This document shows positions 19,876 to 28,120 of a stretch of DNA of 64,000 nucleotides, in pieces (position 1 is the stretch's first letter; each line of letters begins with the position of its first letter). A program made the position numbers and the translations under genes. The stretch lies in assembly GCF_005771535.1 (NCBI RefSeq), contig NZ_VANU01000003.1, forward strand, positions 334,583-398,582, given 5' to 3'. The DNA is from Arcobacter arenosus (GTDB taxonomy: Bacteria; Campylobacterota; Campylobacteria; Campylobacterales; Arcobacteraceae). The notes under the pieces were generated by a model, which searched no databases, was not told where the DNA came from, and saw nothing but the letters and a program-made list of their open reading frames with translations.

Positions 19876-20225
19876 TAATTTATTTTTTCCTTTAAACTTT
19901 TATAGAATTTGTCAATATTCTTTTTTTCTTTGAATTTTATAGTGTAGCTATTATTTATAATAATTGCCATATTCTTTTTTTCTATATTTTTTATTTCATT
20001 TAATTTATATATAGTTTTATTTTTCTCTAAATCAACGGTAAAACTATTTGAAATCTCCATAACTTCATCTTCACAAATTCCTTTATAAGACCCTTTAGAG
20101 TAAATGATATTTTGACAGTTTTTTGATTTAAAATAGTTTTCTATTTTCTGTAAGTTAGAATTATCCATTACATTTAATACAATTACTATTAAAGCTATAA
20201 AACCAAAAACTACTAAAAAAATCAT
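19875..20225 (-). CDS. small membrane-anchored protein of unknown function
   Basis: 116 residues. The first 18 (IFLVVFGFIALIVIVLNV) form one hydrophobic segment, followed by a lysine-rich soluble part that alternates short beta-like and charged stretches (NKTIYKLNEIKNIEKKN). It resembles no family I recognise. The stop codon is fused to the start of the AAA+ gene (one-base overlap), suggesting a membrane anchor or adaptor for the ATPase; that is inference from position only. Confidence 0.6.
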   Translation of the reverse strand: MIFLVVFGFIALIVIVLNVMDNSNLQKIENYFKSKNCQNIIYSKGSYKGICEDEVMEISNSFTVDLEKNKTIYKLNEIKNIEKKNMAIIINNSYTIKFKEKKNIDKFYKSLKEKIN

Positions 20226-20289
20226 TTCTTTAACTCCTTAAAACAAAGAATATATTATTATATTACAACAAAGTTATTAAAGGTTAACC

Positions 20290-21192
20290 ATGAAATTAAT
20301 TCTTTTTATTTTATCAATAATTTATCTTATCACAGGTTGTTCAACAAAAGAGCCAAAGAAAGAGATTTCTAATATTCAAAAAGCTAAAGAGTATTATTTT
20401 GTAGAGGAATTTATTTACAAGAAAAAACAAATAGAATATTTTGAAAAAGAGTTTGAAAATATTTTAAGTTCAAATAATCTTGAAGTGTTAAAAAAGTTTA
20501 AAAACTTTTATGAAACTAACTCAAGCTATTTTTTGAATAGTTTCAAAAAAATAGAACTTTTAGAAGAAAAAATTGACAATATTGAAAAAACAAATACAAA
20601 TTCACACAGATATTTACTAACTAAAGCTTTAAGCGCGAATAAACAAGAAGCAGTGAAAATTTATGAAAAACTTGCAAATGAGGGAAATATTTTTGCAATG
20701 AGGGAGTTGGCAAATATATATAAATATGATAATAAAGTTTTATCAATTATATGGTTTGAAAAACTTGTTGAAAAAAATGATATCCAAAGTATAAAAGATT
20801 ATGCTTTTGCAAATTTACATATGGTAAGTCCTATTCTTGTTCAAAATGTAAAAAAAGCTGTTGAATTATATGAAAGACTAGATTTACTAGGAGAGGTATC
20901 AGGATTAGTACACCTTGGAAATATTTATGAATATGGTTACTTTAAAAATGAATTTCCAATTGATAAACAAAAAGCTTTAAAATATTTTGAAAAAGCAGCA
21001 AATCAAAACTATACACCAGCTCAAAAGAAATTAGCTAAAATCTATTTATGTGAAGAGTGTGAAGGGGCTAGATACAATAAAGAAAAAGGGATAGAGATTT
21101 TAAAAAAATTAACCTCAAAGGGTGATGATGAGGCTAAAGAACTTCTAATTAAACTTAGTTCTATAGGAACTGAAGCGCCCATAGAACAATAG
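20290..21192 (+). CDS. Sel1-repeat lipoprotein
   Basis: 300 residues with a lipoprotein signal peptide: KLILFILSIIYLITG then Cys17 in the lipobox ITGC. The central part (residues about 25-105) is coiled-coil-like and Lys/Glu rich. From about residue 115 on are Sel1/TPR-like helical repeats: EAVKIYEKLANEGNIFAMRELANIY, KAVELYERLDLLGEVSGLVHLGNIYEYGY and KALKYFEKAANQNYTPAQKKLAKIY. Such proteins are envelope scaffolds for protein-protein contact; the partner is unknown. It is divergent from the AAA+ pair and its 3' end overlaps the AEC transporter gene by 32 nt on the other strand. Confidence 0.8.
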   Translation: MKLILFILSIIYLITGCSTKEPKKEISNIQKAKEYYFVEEFIYKKKQIEYFEKEFENILSSNNLEVLKKFKNFYETNSSYFLNSFKKIELLEEKIDNIEKTNTNSHRYLLTKALSANKQEAVKIYEKLANEGNIFAMRELANIYKYDNKVLSIIWFEKLVEKNDIQSIKDYAFANLHMVSPILVQNVKKAVELYERLDLLGEVSGLVHLGNIYEYGYFKNEFPIDKQKALKYFEKAANQNYTPAQKKLAKIYLCEECEGARYNKEKGIEILKKLTSKGDDEAKELLIKLSSIGTEAPIEQ

Positions 21193-22081
21193 ATACAGTT
21201 AACAATGAAACTAAAGTTTGCAATGTTATAATCGAAGCCATAAGCCTGCTATCTCCGCCCAATTGTCTTGCTAAAATAAAAGAGGAAGGAGCCGTTGGCA
21301 TACTTCCAAAGATTAGAAGTAAAGATAATAAAATACCCTCAAGTCCAAATAATCTTGCAATAACAAACATCACAATAGGCATAATAAGAAGTTTTAAAAA
21401 TGAAGCTAACACTAATTCTAGTTTTGCTTCTTTTATTGAACTTAAGTCAAGAGAAAAACCAATTGATAATAATCCCATAGGAAGTGCTGATGCACTTAGA
21501 ATTTTTAAGACATTTTCACCAATAATTGGTAAACCTATATCAAGATAGTTTATACCACCACCTATAAAACATGCCACAATCAATGGATTTGTAATAATAG
21601 ATTTTAAAAGACCAAATAATGTTGCTTTTTTATCACTTACATAAACAGCAAAAGATGTTATACAGATAAAATTTATAAATGGTATTGCAAATGTTATTAG
21701 TAAAGCAGTTAGAGCAATTCCTTTATCCCCATATATAGCAGAGATTAAAGCTAAAAGTACATAGGTATTAAATCTAACTGCCCCTTGAATAACAGAACTA
21801 AAAGCAGGTCCTGCAGTTTTAAACTTGAAATTCAAAATTATAGTTATAAAAAGTAAAGTTGTAATCCCTAAAATACCAGTTAAAACAAAATCAAAAGCCT
21901 CTAAACCATCTAAAGAAGCAGTAGAAAGTTTGTATACTAAAAGTGATGGCATTAGAACAAAATAAGTTAATTTATCTGCATTTGCCCAAAACTCATTAGA
22001 AGGGAATTTTATCCTTTTAAAAAAGTAACCAATTAAAATAAGTAAAAATATTGGTATAAGTGCAGAAAAAATATGTTCCAT
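21161..22081 (-). CDS. AEC-family transporter
   Basis: 306 residues, about ten hydrophobic helices, of the auxin efflux carrier / malonate permease-like AEC family. Typical features: the N-terminal LIPIFLLILIGYFFKR, an internal inverted-repeat layout of two five-helix halves, and the second-half helix ending in SMPTAPSSFILARQLGGD. Substrates in bacteria are usually small organic acids or amino acids; nothing here narrows it. Single-gene unit. Confidence 0.82.
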   Translation of the reverse strand: MEHIFSALIPIFLLILIGYFFKRIKFPSNEFWANADKLTYFVLMPSLLVYKLSTASLDGLEAFDFVLTGILGITTLLFITIILNFKFKTAGPAFSSVIQGAVRFNTYVLLALISAIYGDKGIALTALLITFAIPFINFICITSFAVYVSDKKATLFGLLKSIITNPLIVACFIGGGINYLDIGLPIIGENVLKILSASALPMGLLSIGFSLDLSSIKEAKLELVLASFLKLLIMPIVMFVIARLFGLEGILLSLLLIFGSMPTAPSSFILARQLGGDSRLMASIITLQTLVSLLTVSIVLWALQFL

Positions 22082-22161
22082 TTAATATAAACTCCATTAT
22101 AAATAAAAAAGAGGATTATAACATAATTTGACTAATTGGTCATATAATCTTTTTGAAGATA

Positions 22162-22187
22162 AAAAGTTAAGGAAAACCTTAACTTTT
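22162..22187 (-). terminator. intrinsic terminator of the FMN reductase gene
   Basis: On the minus strand a perfect 11-bp stem AAAAGTTAAGG / CCTTAACTTTT with a TTTT loop ends in a run of five T. It begins just at the stop codon of the FMN reductase gene. Confidence 0.75.
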
Positions 22188-22695
22188 AGATTTGAGATAA
22201 TCTGTTTAATTGAATAATCATATTTTTTGCACTTTCTTCATTTAATGGTTTTTCATATGTAGTTAAAAGTTCTCTAGCTAAAATATTTGCACCTAGGTGT
22301 TGAAATTGTATTCTCATTGCTTGAAGCCCTTTAGCTCCACCCCCTCCACTGTGAGTTGCAAGTCCTACAATTTTTTCATTGAAAGCATCTCTCCAATCTT
22401 TTGTAGATCTTGAAGTCCACGCCATTGCATTATTAAGTACTGGTGGCATAACCCCATTGTATTCTGGAGCAACAACAATAAATGCTTTTAATGATAATAT
22501 TTTATCTGCTAATAATTTTACAGTTTCAGGAATACCATTTTTTTCCTCTTCAACTGTACTATAAAGTGGTAAATTTAAATCTACTAAATTTATAACTTCT
22601 GATTCTACATTTAATTCATCTGCTAATTGAGATAGTTTTTCACCTAGTTTCAAATTGTTATTTGAACTAGCAACTAAAATTCCTATTTTTGACAT
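22186..22695 (-). CDS. NADPH-dependent FMN reductase family protein
   Basis: 169 residues, flavodoxin-like fold. It begins KIGILVASSNNNLKLGEKL (phosphate-binding loop of the FMN site), then FIVVAPEYNGVMPPVLNNAMAW, the NAD(P)H-dependent quinone/azo reductase signature, and ATHSGGGGAKGLQAMRIQF. Cytoplasmic flavin enzyme, probably a quinone or chromate-type reductase; the true electron acceptor cannot be read from sequence. It ends at its own terminator. Confidence 0.85.
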   Translation of the reverse strand: MSKIGILVASSNNNLKLGEKLSQLADELNVESEVINLVDLNLPLYSTVEEEKNGIPETVKLLADKILSLKAFIVVAPEYNGVMPPVLNNAMAWTSRSTKDWRDAFNEKIVGLATHSGGGGAKGLQAMRIQFQHLGANILARELLTTYEKPLNEESAKNMIIQLNRLSQI

Positions 22696-22825
22696 AATAA
22701 TCCTTCATATTTAATTCATTAAAATTCGAATTTTATAACTTTTAGTTTATGTAAATATTAAATTTATTCTATAAATACTAATCGCAAGGAATAATTCTTG
22801 TATATACTTTTAAAAAGGTTATAAA

Positions 22826-23053
22826 ATGAAAAAAGGCTCTAAACCTTTCAATCCTAATGATTTTTTTACTACACAAACAGTAAAAGATATAGTACCAAAT
22901 TTTGAAGAACTTTATACTTTAAATTTTAAAGAAATAAGCCTAAATGAAGAGCTTACAAAAAGGAATTATGAAATTATTTCAAAAGAGTATAAAGATTTTA
23001 TGTCCGCATCTTTAGCGGATTATTATGAGTTTGAGGTTGATGAGATAGTTTAA
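22826..23053 (+). CDS. small hypothetical protein, convergent with the Abi gene
   Basis: 75 residues with a clean AAAAAGG ribosome binding site 7-8 nt before the ATG. It is soluble, acidic towards the end (YYEFEVDEIV), with NPNDFFTTQTVKDIVPNFEELY in the middle. I do not recognise it. Its stop codon is only 4 nt from the stop of the Abi gene on the opposite strand. It might belong with that gene as a small defence or antitoxin partner, or be an unrelated core orphan. Confidence 0.55.
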   Translation: MKKGSKPFNPNDFFTTQTVKDIVPNFEELYTLNFKEISLNEELTKRNYEIISKEYKDFMSASLADYYEFEVDEIV

Positions 23054-23057
23054 TAGG

Positions 23058-23933
23058 TTATAAATATCCCATTTTCTTAGTATCTATCGAGTGTTTTTTC
23101 ATTAAATCATTCAATTTTTCTGACCATTTAGTATCTTCACATATGATGTTCATCAGATATTCGCACATTACTAAGGTATTGTAAAGATATCTCTTCTTTA
23201 ATAAATTAAATTTTGTATTTAAAGCTTTTGGATTTTTAGGTAATGTAAAATCAATGGTAAATCTTTTATTCCAAACTCTAGAATGATGAGCACAAGCATT
23301 TCTTATAATTGTTAAATGATGAAGGAAAGAACATAAAATCTTTTCATCCAAATCATAACTTTTTGCTATAGTTTGCCTATATTTTCTCTCTTTTATGTTA
23401 CTTAACCAATTTGATATTTGACCTAATGTCATCACTTCTACACAAACCCAAACAGGTGGTAATTCTTCTTTATATTTATCGAAATGATGTTTAATAAATA
23501 ATTCAGCTTTATTTCTATCTATTTCAGATTTCAATTTAACTAATGTTCTAGAATATTTTAGTGCAGATGAGAAAATCTGAGGATTTAGAAGTGCATGAGA
23601 ACCAAAAGATTCAGCTAAATGATATGCTAATCTACTTCTAATTGAGACTTCTATTCTTTCTATTGCATCAAGTAAAAGTAATCTTAATTCTCTATCAAAA
23701 ATGTACAAGTTTAAAATATTTTCAAAATATGTATTTTCTTTAAAAGTATGAATAGCATGGTCTTTTTCAAATATCAACCAATATCCAGTGAGACGATAAT
23801 AATTCAGATTTTCTATATAATATTTTGCTTTTGATTCATCTCTAAAAAGCATACCTCGAGATTTTAATAAACTAATTTGTTCATCAAGAGTTAAGAAGGG
23901 TTTGTTAAAGGATTCTTTTAAAGAAGTTTTCAA
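23058..23933 (-). CDS. Abi_2 (AbiD/AbiF-like) abortive infection protein, HEPN type
   Basis: About 291 residues. The family pattern is clear: the N-terminal LTLDEQISLLKSRGM, ENLNYYRLTGYWLIF, LYIFDRELRLLLLDAIERIEVSIRSRLAYHLA, and near the C terminus the HEPN ribonuclease-like motif RNACAHHSRVWN (R-x4-H). Abi_2 proteins protect against phages by stopping growth of infected cells. I choose the TTG at 23933 as the start because a perfect GAGGAG Shine-Dalgarno lies 7 nt upstream; the ATG at 23957 has no such site and would place its start in the leader hairpin. It lies among housekeeping genes, as accessory defence genes often do. Promoter and leader are listed separately. Confidence 0.8.
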   Translation of the reverse strand: MKTSLKESFNKPFLTLDEQISLLKSRGMLFRDESKAKYYIENLNYYRLTGYWLIFEKDHAIHTFKENTYFENILNLYIFDRELRLLLLDAIERIEVSIRSRLAYHLAESFGSHALLNPQIFSSALKYSRTLVKLKSEIDRNKAELFIKHHFDKYKEELPPVWVCVEVMTLGQISNWLSNIKERKYRQTIAKSYDLDEKILCSFLHHLTIIRNACAHHSRVWNKRFTIDFTLPKNPKALNTKFNLLKKRYLYNTLVMCEYLMNIICEDTKWSEKLNDLMKKHSIDTKKMGYL

Positions 23934-23939
23934 AAAGTA

Positions 23940-23977
23940 ACTCCTCGGGGTGAGCATTGTAAAGAGGCTTGAGGAGT
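23940..23977 (-). promoter_or_regulatory. leader hairpin that sequesters the Abi gene's Shine-Dalgarno
   Basis: In the transcript, ACUCCUC (23977-23971) pairs perfectly with GAGGAGU (23946-23940), the ribosome binding site of the TTG start at 23933. The loop is 24 nt and contains a second CCUC (within GCCUC) that could compete for the same GAGG. This would hold translation off until the stem opens. Rfam lists an abiF RNA motif near this gene family; whether this leader belongs to it is untested. Confidence 0.55.
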
Positions 23978-23989
23978 GTTATTAATAAA

Positions 23990-23995
23990 ATTATA
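23990..23995 (-). promoter_or_regulatory. candidate -10 box of the Abi gene
   Basis: Perfect TATAAT on the minus strand, with a T-rich stretch before it and no good -35. It predicts a transcript starting near 23983, just before the CTCCTC arm of the leader hairpin, so the hairpin would be at the very 5' end of the mRNA. Confidence 0.45.
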
Positions 23996-24114
23996 ATAAA
24001 AACATTCTAAAAATTTGCTTTTAACATGTAAGTAACTTGTAAATGAATAATTAATTTTTATCATTCATAATATTACTATTTTCCTATTTAAATAAGTTTT
24101 AATATTATAATATT

Positions 24115-24999
24115 TTATTTTTCTACTAGTTTATACATATTCTCAATCTCTTGAGCCCAGATTGATTCATCAATTGTTTCTAAAACCAGTGGAATATCAT
24201 CCATTCTTTCATCATTCATGATAAATTTAAAGGCATCCCAACCAATCTCACCTTCACCCAAACTATGGTGTCTATCTACTCTACTTCCAAGTGGTGGTTT
24301 TGAGTCATTTATATGCATACCTTTTAAAAACTCTCGTCCAACTATTTTGTCAAAGTCATTCCAAGTTTTATCGTAGGCTTCCCTTGTTCTTATATCATAT
24401 CCAGCTGTAAACATATGACAAGTATCAATACAAACTCCAACTCTACTTTTATCTTCTATTTTATCTATGATATAAGCTAAATGTTCAAATTTATATCCAA
24501 GATTTGTTCCTTGACCTGCTGTATTTTCTATTACTGCTGTTACACCACTTGTTTTATCTAAGGCAATATTAATTGACTCTGCTATTACTTCAAGACATTG
24601 TAGCTCTGCACTATAAATTAAATCATCATAATCTTCTGCTCTTTTAGAAAACTTTTGTAGGTGACTTCCTGGGTGAAAGTTTAATCTATCAAGTCCAAGT
24701 ATTTCACATCTTTGCATTTCATCTATAAAAGCTTCTCTACTTTTGATAAGTTTTTCCTCTTCTGGATGTCCTAAATTAATTAAATATGAATCATGGGGTA
24801 AAATATGTTTTGGCTCTATTCCTGATTCTTCTAAATTTTTAAACCAAAGGTCTAAAGTTTTGTTATCAAATGGTTTAGCATCCCATCTTTTTTGATTTTT
24901 TGTAAATAGTGCAAAAGCCTTTGCTCCAAGCTCTTTTGCGTTTAAAGGTGCGTTAAAAACTCCACCTGTTGCACTTACGTGTGCTCCTACATATTTCAT
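24115..24999 (-). CDS. nfo: endonuclease IV (AP endonuclease)
   Basis: 294 residues, the usual size. Cuts DNA 5' to abasic sites in base-excision repair, using three zinc ions on a TIM barrel. Zinc-ligand motifs are in place: [10 protein letters not shown] at the start, [62 protein letters not shown], and the C-terminal LVLETID. Single gene with its start 37 nt from the next gene upstream. Confidence 0.96.
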   Translation of the reverse strand: MKYVGAHVSATGGVFNAPLNAKELGAKAFALFTKNQKRWDAKPFDNKTLDLWFKNLEESGIEPKHILPHDSYLINLGHPEEEKLIKSREAFIDEMQRCEILGLDRLNFHPGSHLQKFSKRAEDYDDLIYSAELQCLEVIAESINIALDKTSGVTAVIENTAGQGTNLGYKFEHLAYIIDKIEDKSRVGVCIDTCHMFTAGYDIRTREAYDKTWNDFDKIVGREFLKGMHINDSKPPLGSRVDRHHSLGEGEIGWDAFKFIMNDERMDDIPLVLETIDESIWAQEIENMYKLVEK

Positions 25000-25036
25000 T
25001 AGATAGTTCCTTGTTTACTTTTTTTGGATTGTACAA

Positions 25037-25396
25037 TTAATCTTTTTTGATTTTTATTAAGATTCCATTTTCTTTATCTCTATGAATAATCTCTTTTTTA
25101 TCACTTTCAAAAAGATTTTTTAAAAAGTTTTCATCATAATTTCTATTTAAATATTCTTCATTAAAAACCCTAGAGGCTTGACATTCAAAAGTATCTCTAC
25201 AAATTCTATCTTCATATATTTTAAGTTTTAAAACAGCTGTTCCTGCTGAGAGAATTTGAACTTCTGTATAATTTGAATACTTTGAAATAAAACCTTTATC
25301 ATAAAATTTTAGCTTAGGAGTTTTTATTAAAATCGTGGCACTTGATACTATTTTTGGCTGAGAAAAAGAACAACCTGAAATAAATAAAACAAACAT
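25037..25396 (-). CDS. small lipoprotein of unknown function
   Basis: At least 119 residues. A lipobox (FISGC, Cys at position 9 from the ATG) follows a very short hydrophobic stretch. The reading frame is open upstream and would add IKRIIYFL, which makes a normal lipoprotein signal; an AAGGA lies near 25430, so the true start may be a non-standard codon there. The mature part is mixed beta/alpha with a cysteine pair in DRICRDTFECQ. No family recognised. Divergent from queH. Confidence 0.6.
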   Translation of the reverse strand: MFVLFISGCSFSQPKIVSSATILIKTPKLKFYDKGFISKYSNYTEVQILSAGTAVLKLKIYEDRICRDTFECQASRVFNEEYLNRNYDENFLKNLFESDKKEIIHRDKENGILIKIKKD

Positions 25397-25492
25397 TAAA
25401 AAGTATATAATTCTTTTTATCTCTAATCCTTTTTATAAATATTTTCACTATAATACAAAAAAATAGATAAATTAAAAAATCAAAGGTTATTT

Positions 25493-26566
25493 TTGTTAGT
25501 TCATATTTGTTGCGCAGTCGATTCCCACTACTTTTTAGAAAAACTTCAAGAAGAGTTTCCTAATGAAAAAATGGTAGGTTTTTTTTATGACCCTAATATC
25601 CATCCATACAATGAATACAGACTTAGATATTTAGATGTAGAATATTCATGTAAAAAGCTAGGTATTGAATTACTTGAAGGTCCATATAATCTTGAAGAGT
25701 GGCTAAAAAAGGTAAAAGGTTTAGAAAATGAACCTGAAAAAGGTGACAGGTGCACAGTTTGTTTTGATGACAGATTAGAAGTTAGTGTAAAAAAAGCTAT
25801 TGAATTAGGTCATGACAAATTTACAACTTCACTTTTAATTTCACCTAAAAAATCTCAAGATAAATTGGAAAAAATCGGTGCTTCTTTACAAGAAAAATAC
25901 AATTGTGAATTTATTTTCAGAGATTATAGAAGTGGAAGTGGTACCCAAATCCAAGGGGAAGTTGTAAAAGAAAATTCACTTTATAGACAAAATTATTGTG
26001 GTTGTTTATTTGGTTTAACTCAACAAAGAGATCAACAAAAGAAAATTATGGACGAGATGTTTTCACCAATCTCGAATCAAATCTTACCTGAATCAATAGA
26101 AAGTAGATTAGAACTTTATAAAAAAAGAGATGAGTTAGAAGAGAAAAAAATTCCATATAAAATCATTAAACAAAGATTTTTAAATTATAGAATTTTAAGT
26201 GGAAAATTAAAAATTGACAAAAAAATCGTCCCTTCATATTTTTTATGTTATTCAACTTTAAATAGAAATAAGATGAATGGAAGAATAGATTACGAAAAAG
26301 ATGAAGTTGCTTATTTAAACAGAGATGAAGTAAAAGTTCTAAGCTTAAATATTTTCAATGAAATAGGTAATAGCTCATACAAATGTGTGAAAGATTTAAT
26401 ATTTAATCCCCCTACTTTTGAATCAGAATTAAATATTAGACAAAAAATTACTCAAAACCCATACGGACTTTCAACAATTGTTGTAATTGATGAAATAATA
26501 GATGGTAAATATGAAATTGACTTAGATGCACAAATATATGAAGATGTTAAAGAAGTAATTATATGA
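25493..26566 (+). CDS. queH: epoxyqueuosine reductase QueH with C-terminal extension
   Basis: Last step of queuosine synthesis in tRNA: reduction of epoxyqueuosine. Begins at a TTG preceded by AAAGG. Residues 1-175 are the QueH domain, with Cys6-Cys7 (HICCAVDS), C87/C90 (RCTVC) and C169/C171 (YCGC), which in the family bind an iron-sulfur cluster and a second metal. Residues about 190-357 form an extra, Lys/Glu-rich region with DELEEKKIPYKIIKQRFLNYR, not found in short QueH proteins. First gene of the plus-strand lpx/mre operon; it overlaps lpxB by 4 nt. Confidence 0.9.
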   Translation: MLVHICCAVDSHYFLEKLQEEFPNEKMVGFFYDPNIHPYNEYRLRYLDVEYSCKKLGIELLEGPYNLEEWLKKVKGLENEPEKGDRCTVCFDDRLEVSVKKAIELGHDKFTTSLLISPKKSQDKLEKIGASLQEKYNCEFIFRDYRSGSGTQIQGEVVKENSLYRQNYCGCLFGLTQQRDQQKKIMDEMFSPISNQILPESIESRLELYKKRDELEEKKIPYKIIKQRFLNYRILSGKLKIDKKIVPSYFLCYSTLNRNKMNGRIDYEKDEVAYLNRDEVKVLSLNIFNEIGNSSYKCVKDLIFNPPTFESELNIRQKITQNPYGLSTIVVIDEIIDGKYEIDLDAQIYEDVKEVII

Positions 26567-27606
26567 AACTTTTGGTAAGTGCCCTTGAAACCTCATCAAA
26601 TATACACCTAAAAGAACTAAAAAAACACCTAAAAGATGACGTAGAACTTTTTGGTGTTTTTGATAAAGAGTTGGGAAATCCACTTTATGACCTTTCTCAC
26701 CTTGCAATTATGGGTTTTGTTGATGCAATAAAAAAACTAAGATTTTTCTTTAAATTAAGAGATGAGTTAGTTGACCTTGCAAAGGATTGTGATAAGGTTT
26801 TACTAATGGATAGCTCAGGATTTAATCTTCCATTAGCAAAAAAACTAAAAGCCACATATCCAGATAAAGAGATTATCTACTACATTCTTCCACAAGCTTG
26901 GGCATGGAAAAAAGGAAGGGTAAAAAAGCTAGAAAAATATTGCACAAAACTATGTTCAATACTTCCCTTTGAAAAAGATATCTATACAAAAAAAGAGATG
27001 ATTTCTTATGTGGGTCATCCACTTTTAGATGAAATAAAAGAGTTTAAAAGTGAAATTTCAAAAACAAATAAAATTGTCTATATGCCAGGAAGTAGAAAAA
27101 GTGAAATCATAAATCATATGCCTATTTTTAAAGAGCTTTCAAAAAAAATCAAAGAGAAAAAACATATATTGATTATTCCTGAAAAATTTGATGATGATTA
27201 TATAAAAAAAGTTTATGGAGATATTAGTTCATTTGAAGTCTCAAGGGATTCCCATAAAGAGCTTAGAGAAGCTGAGTTTGGTTTTATTTGCTCTGGGACT
27301 GCAACATTAGAAGCAGCAATTATAGGAACACCTTTTGTATTAAGTTATATTGCAAAAAAGATTGATTACTTTATTGCAATAAAATTAATAAAACTTCCTT
27401 CAATTGGTTTGGCAAATATATTTTTTGAAAAAATGGGTAAAAAACCAATACACAAAGAGTTCTTACAAGATGAAGTTACAGTGGATAATTTATTCAATGA
27501 ATATAACTCGATGAATAGAAATGATTACTTAAAAAATTCTCAGATTTTAAGAGACTACTTACAAGGTGGTAGTTCCCAAAACGTTGCAAACATAATCCAA
27601 ACCTAA
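26563..27606 (+). CDS. lpxB: lipid-A-disaccharide synthase
   Basis: 347 residues, GT19 glycosyltransferase at the inner membrane face; joins UDP-diacylglucosamine and lipid X into the lipid A disaccharide. Starts KLLVSALETSSNIHL; then LLMDSSGFNLPLAKKLK, YYILPQAWAWKKGRVKKLE, VGHPLLDEI, YMPGSRKSEI and the donor-site CSGTATLEAAIIGTPFVLSY. Somewhat shorter than the E. coli enzyme, as is common in Campylobacterota. Confidence 0.95.
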   Translation: MKLLVSALETSSNIHLKELKKHLKDDVELFGVFDKELGNPLYDLSHLAIMGFVDAIKKLRFFFKLRDELVDLAKDCDKVLLMDSSGFNLPLAKKLKATYPDKEIIYYILPQAWAWKKGRVKKLEKYCTKLCSILPFEKDIYTKKEMISYVGHPLLDEIKEFKSEISKTNKIVYMPGSRKSEIINHMPIFKELSKKIKEKKHILIIPEKFDDDYIKKVYGDISSFEVSRDSHKELREAEFGFICSGTATLEAAIIGTPFVLSYIAKKIDYFIAIKLIKLPSIGLANIFFEKMGKKPIHKEFLQDEVTVDNLFNEYNSMNRNDYLKNSQILRDYLQGGSSQNVANIIQT

Positions 27607-27664
27607 TTTTTTTTTGGATAAAATATATGACTTTTTTAAACATAGAACACAATAGGAAACAATA

Positions 27665-28108
27665 ATGTTAGACATAATGGAAATTCAAGAGATTTTACCT
27701 CATAGATACCCTTTTTTATTAGTAGATAGAATTACTGATATGGAAAAAGCAAAAAGTATTACAGGATATAAAAACATCTCTATTAGTGAACCTGCTTTTA
27801 TGGGACACTTCCCAGGACACCCAATCTACCCTGGTGTATTAATTCTAGAAGGAATGGCACAAGCAGGTGGTGTACTTGCACTAAAAAGTAATGACCTAAC
27901 AAAAGAAGAATTAGAGAGTAAAGTAATTTATTTTATGAGTATTGATGGTGCGAAATTTAGAAGTCCAGTTAGACCTGGAGATAAACTTGTATACAAAATT
28001 GAAGTTAAGAAATTAAGAGGAAACCTAATCGTACTTGATGGTAAAGCTTTTGTAGATGATAATTTAGTTGCTGAAGCCGAATTAAAAGCTATGATTGTTG
28101 ATAAATAA
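27665..28108 (+). CDS. fabZ: 3-hydroxyacyl-[ACP] dehydratase FabZ
   Basis: 147-residue hot-dog enzyme of fatty acid elongation. [14 protein letters not shown] and the active-site helix [23 protein letters not shown] (His and Glu catalytic) are intact. It shares the usual neighbourhood with lpxA, consistent with competition for 3-hydroxyacyl-ACP between lipid A and phospholipid synthesis. ATG 58 nt after lpxB. Confidence 0.96.
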   Translation: MLDIMEIQEILPHRYPFLLVDRITDMEKAKSITGYKNISISEPAFMGHFPGHPIYPGVLILEGMAQAGGVLALKSNDLTKEELESKVIYFMSIDGAKFRSPVRPGDKLVYKIEVKKLRGNLIVLDGKAFVDDNLVAEAELKAMIVDK

Positions 28109-28120
28109 TATAGGTTTGAA

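Noticed and set aside
18136..22695. A mobile island covering the AAA+/Sel1/AEC/FMN genes
   Set aside because: Base composition looks like the rest and there are no integrase, repeats or tRNA edges; only the Abi locus looks accessory.
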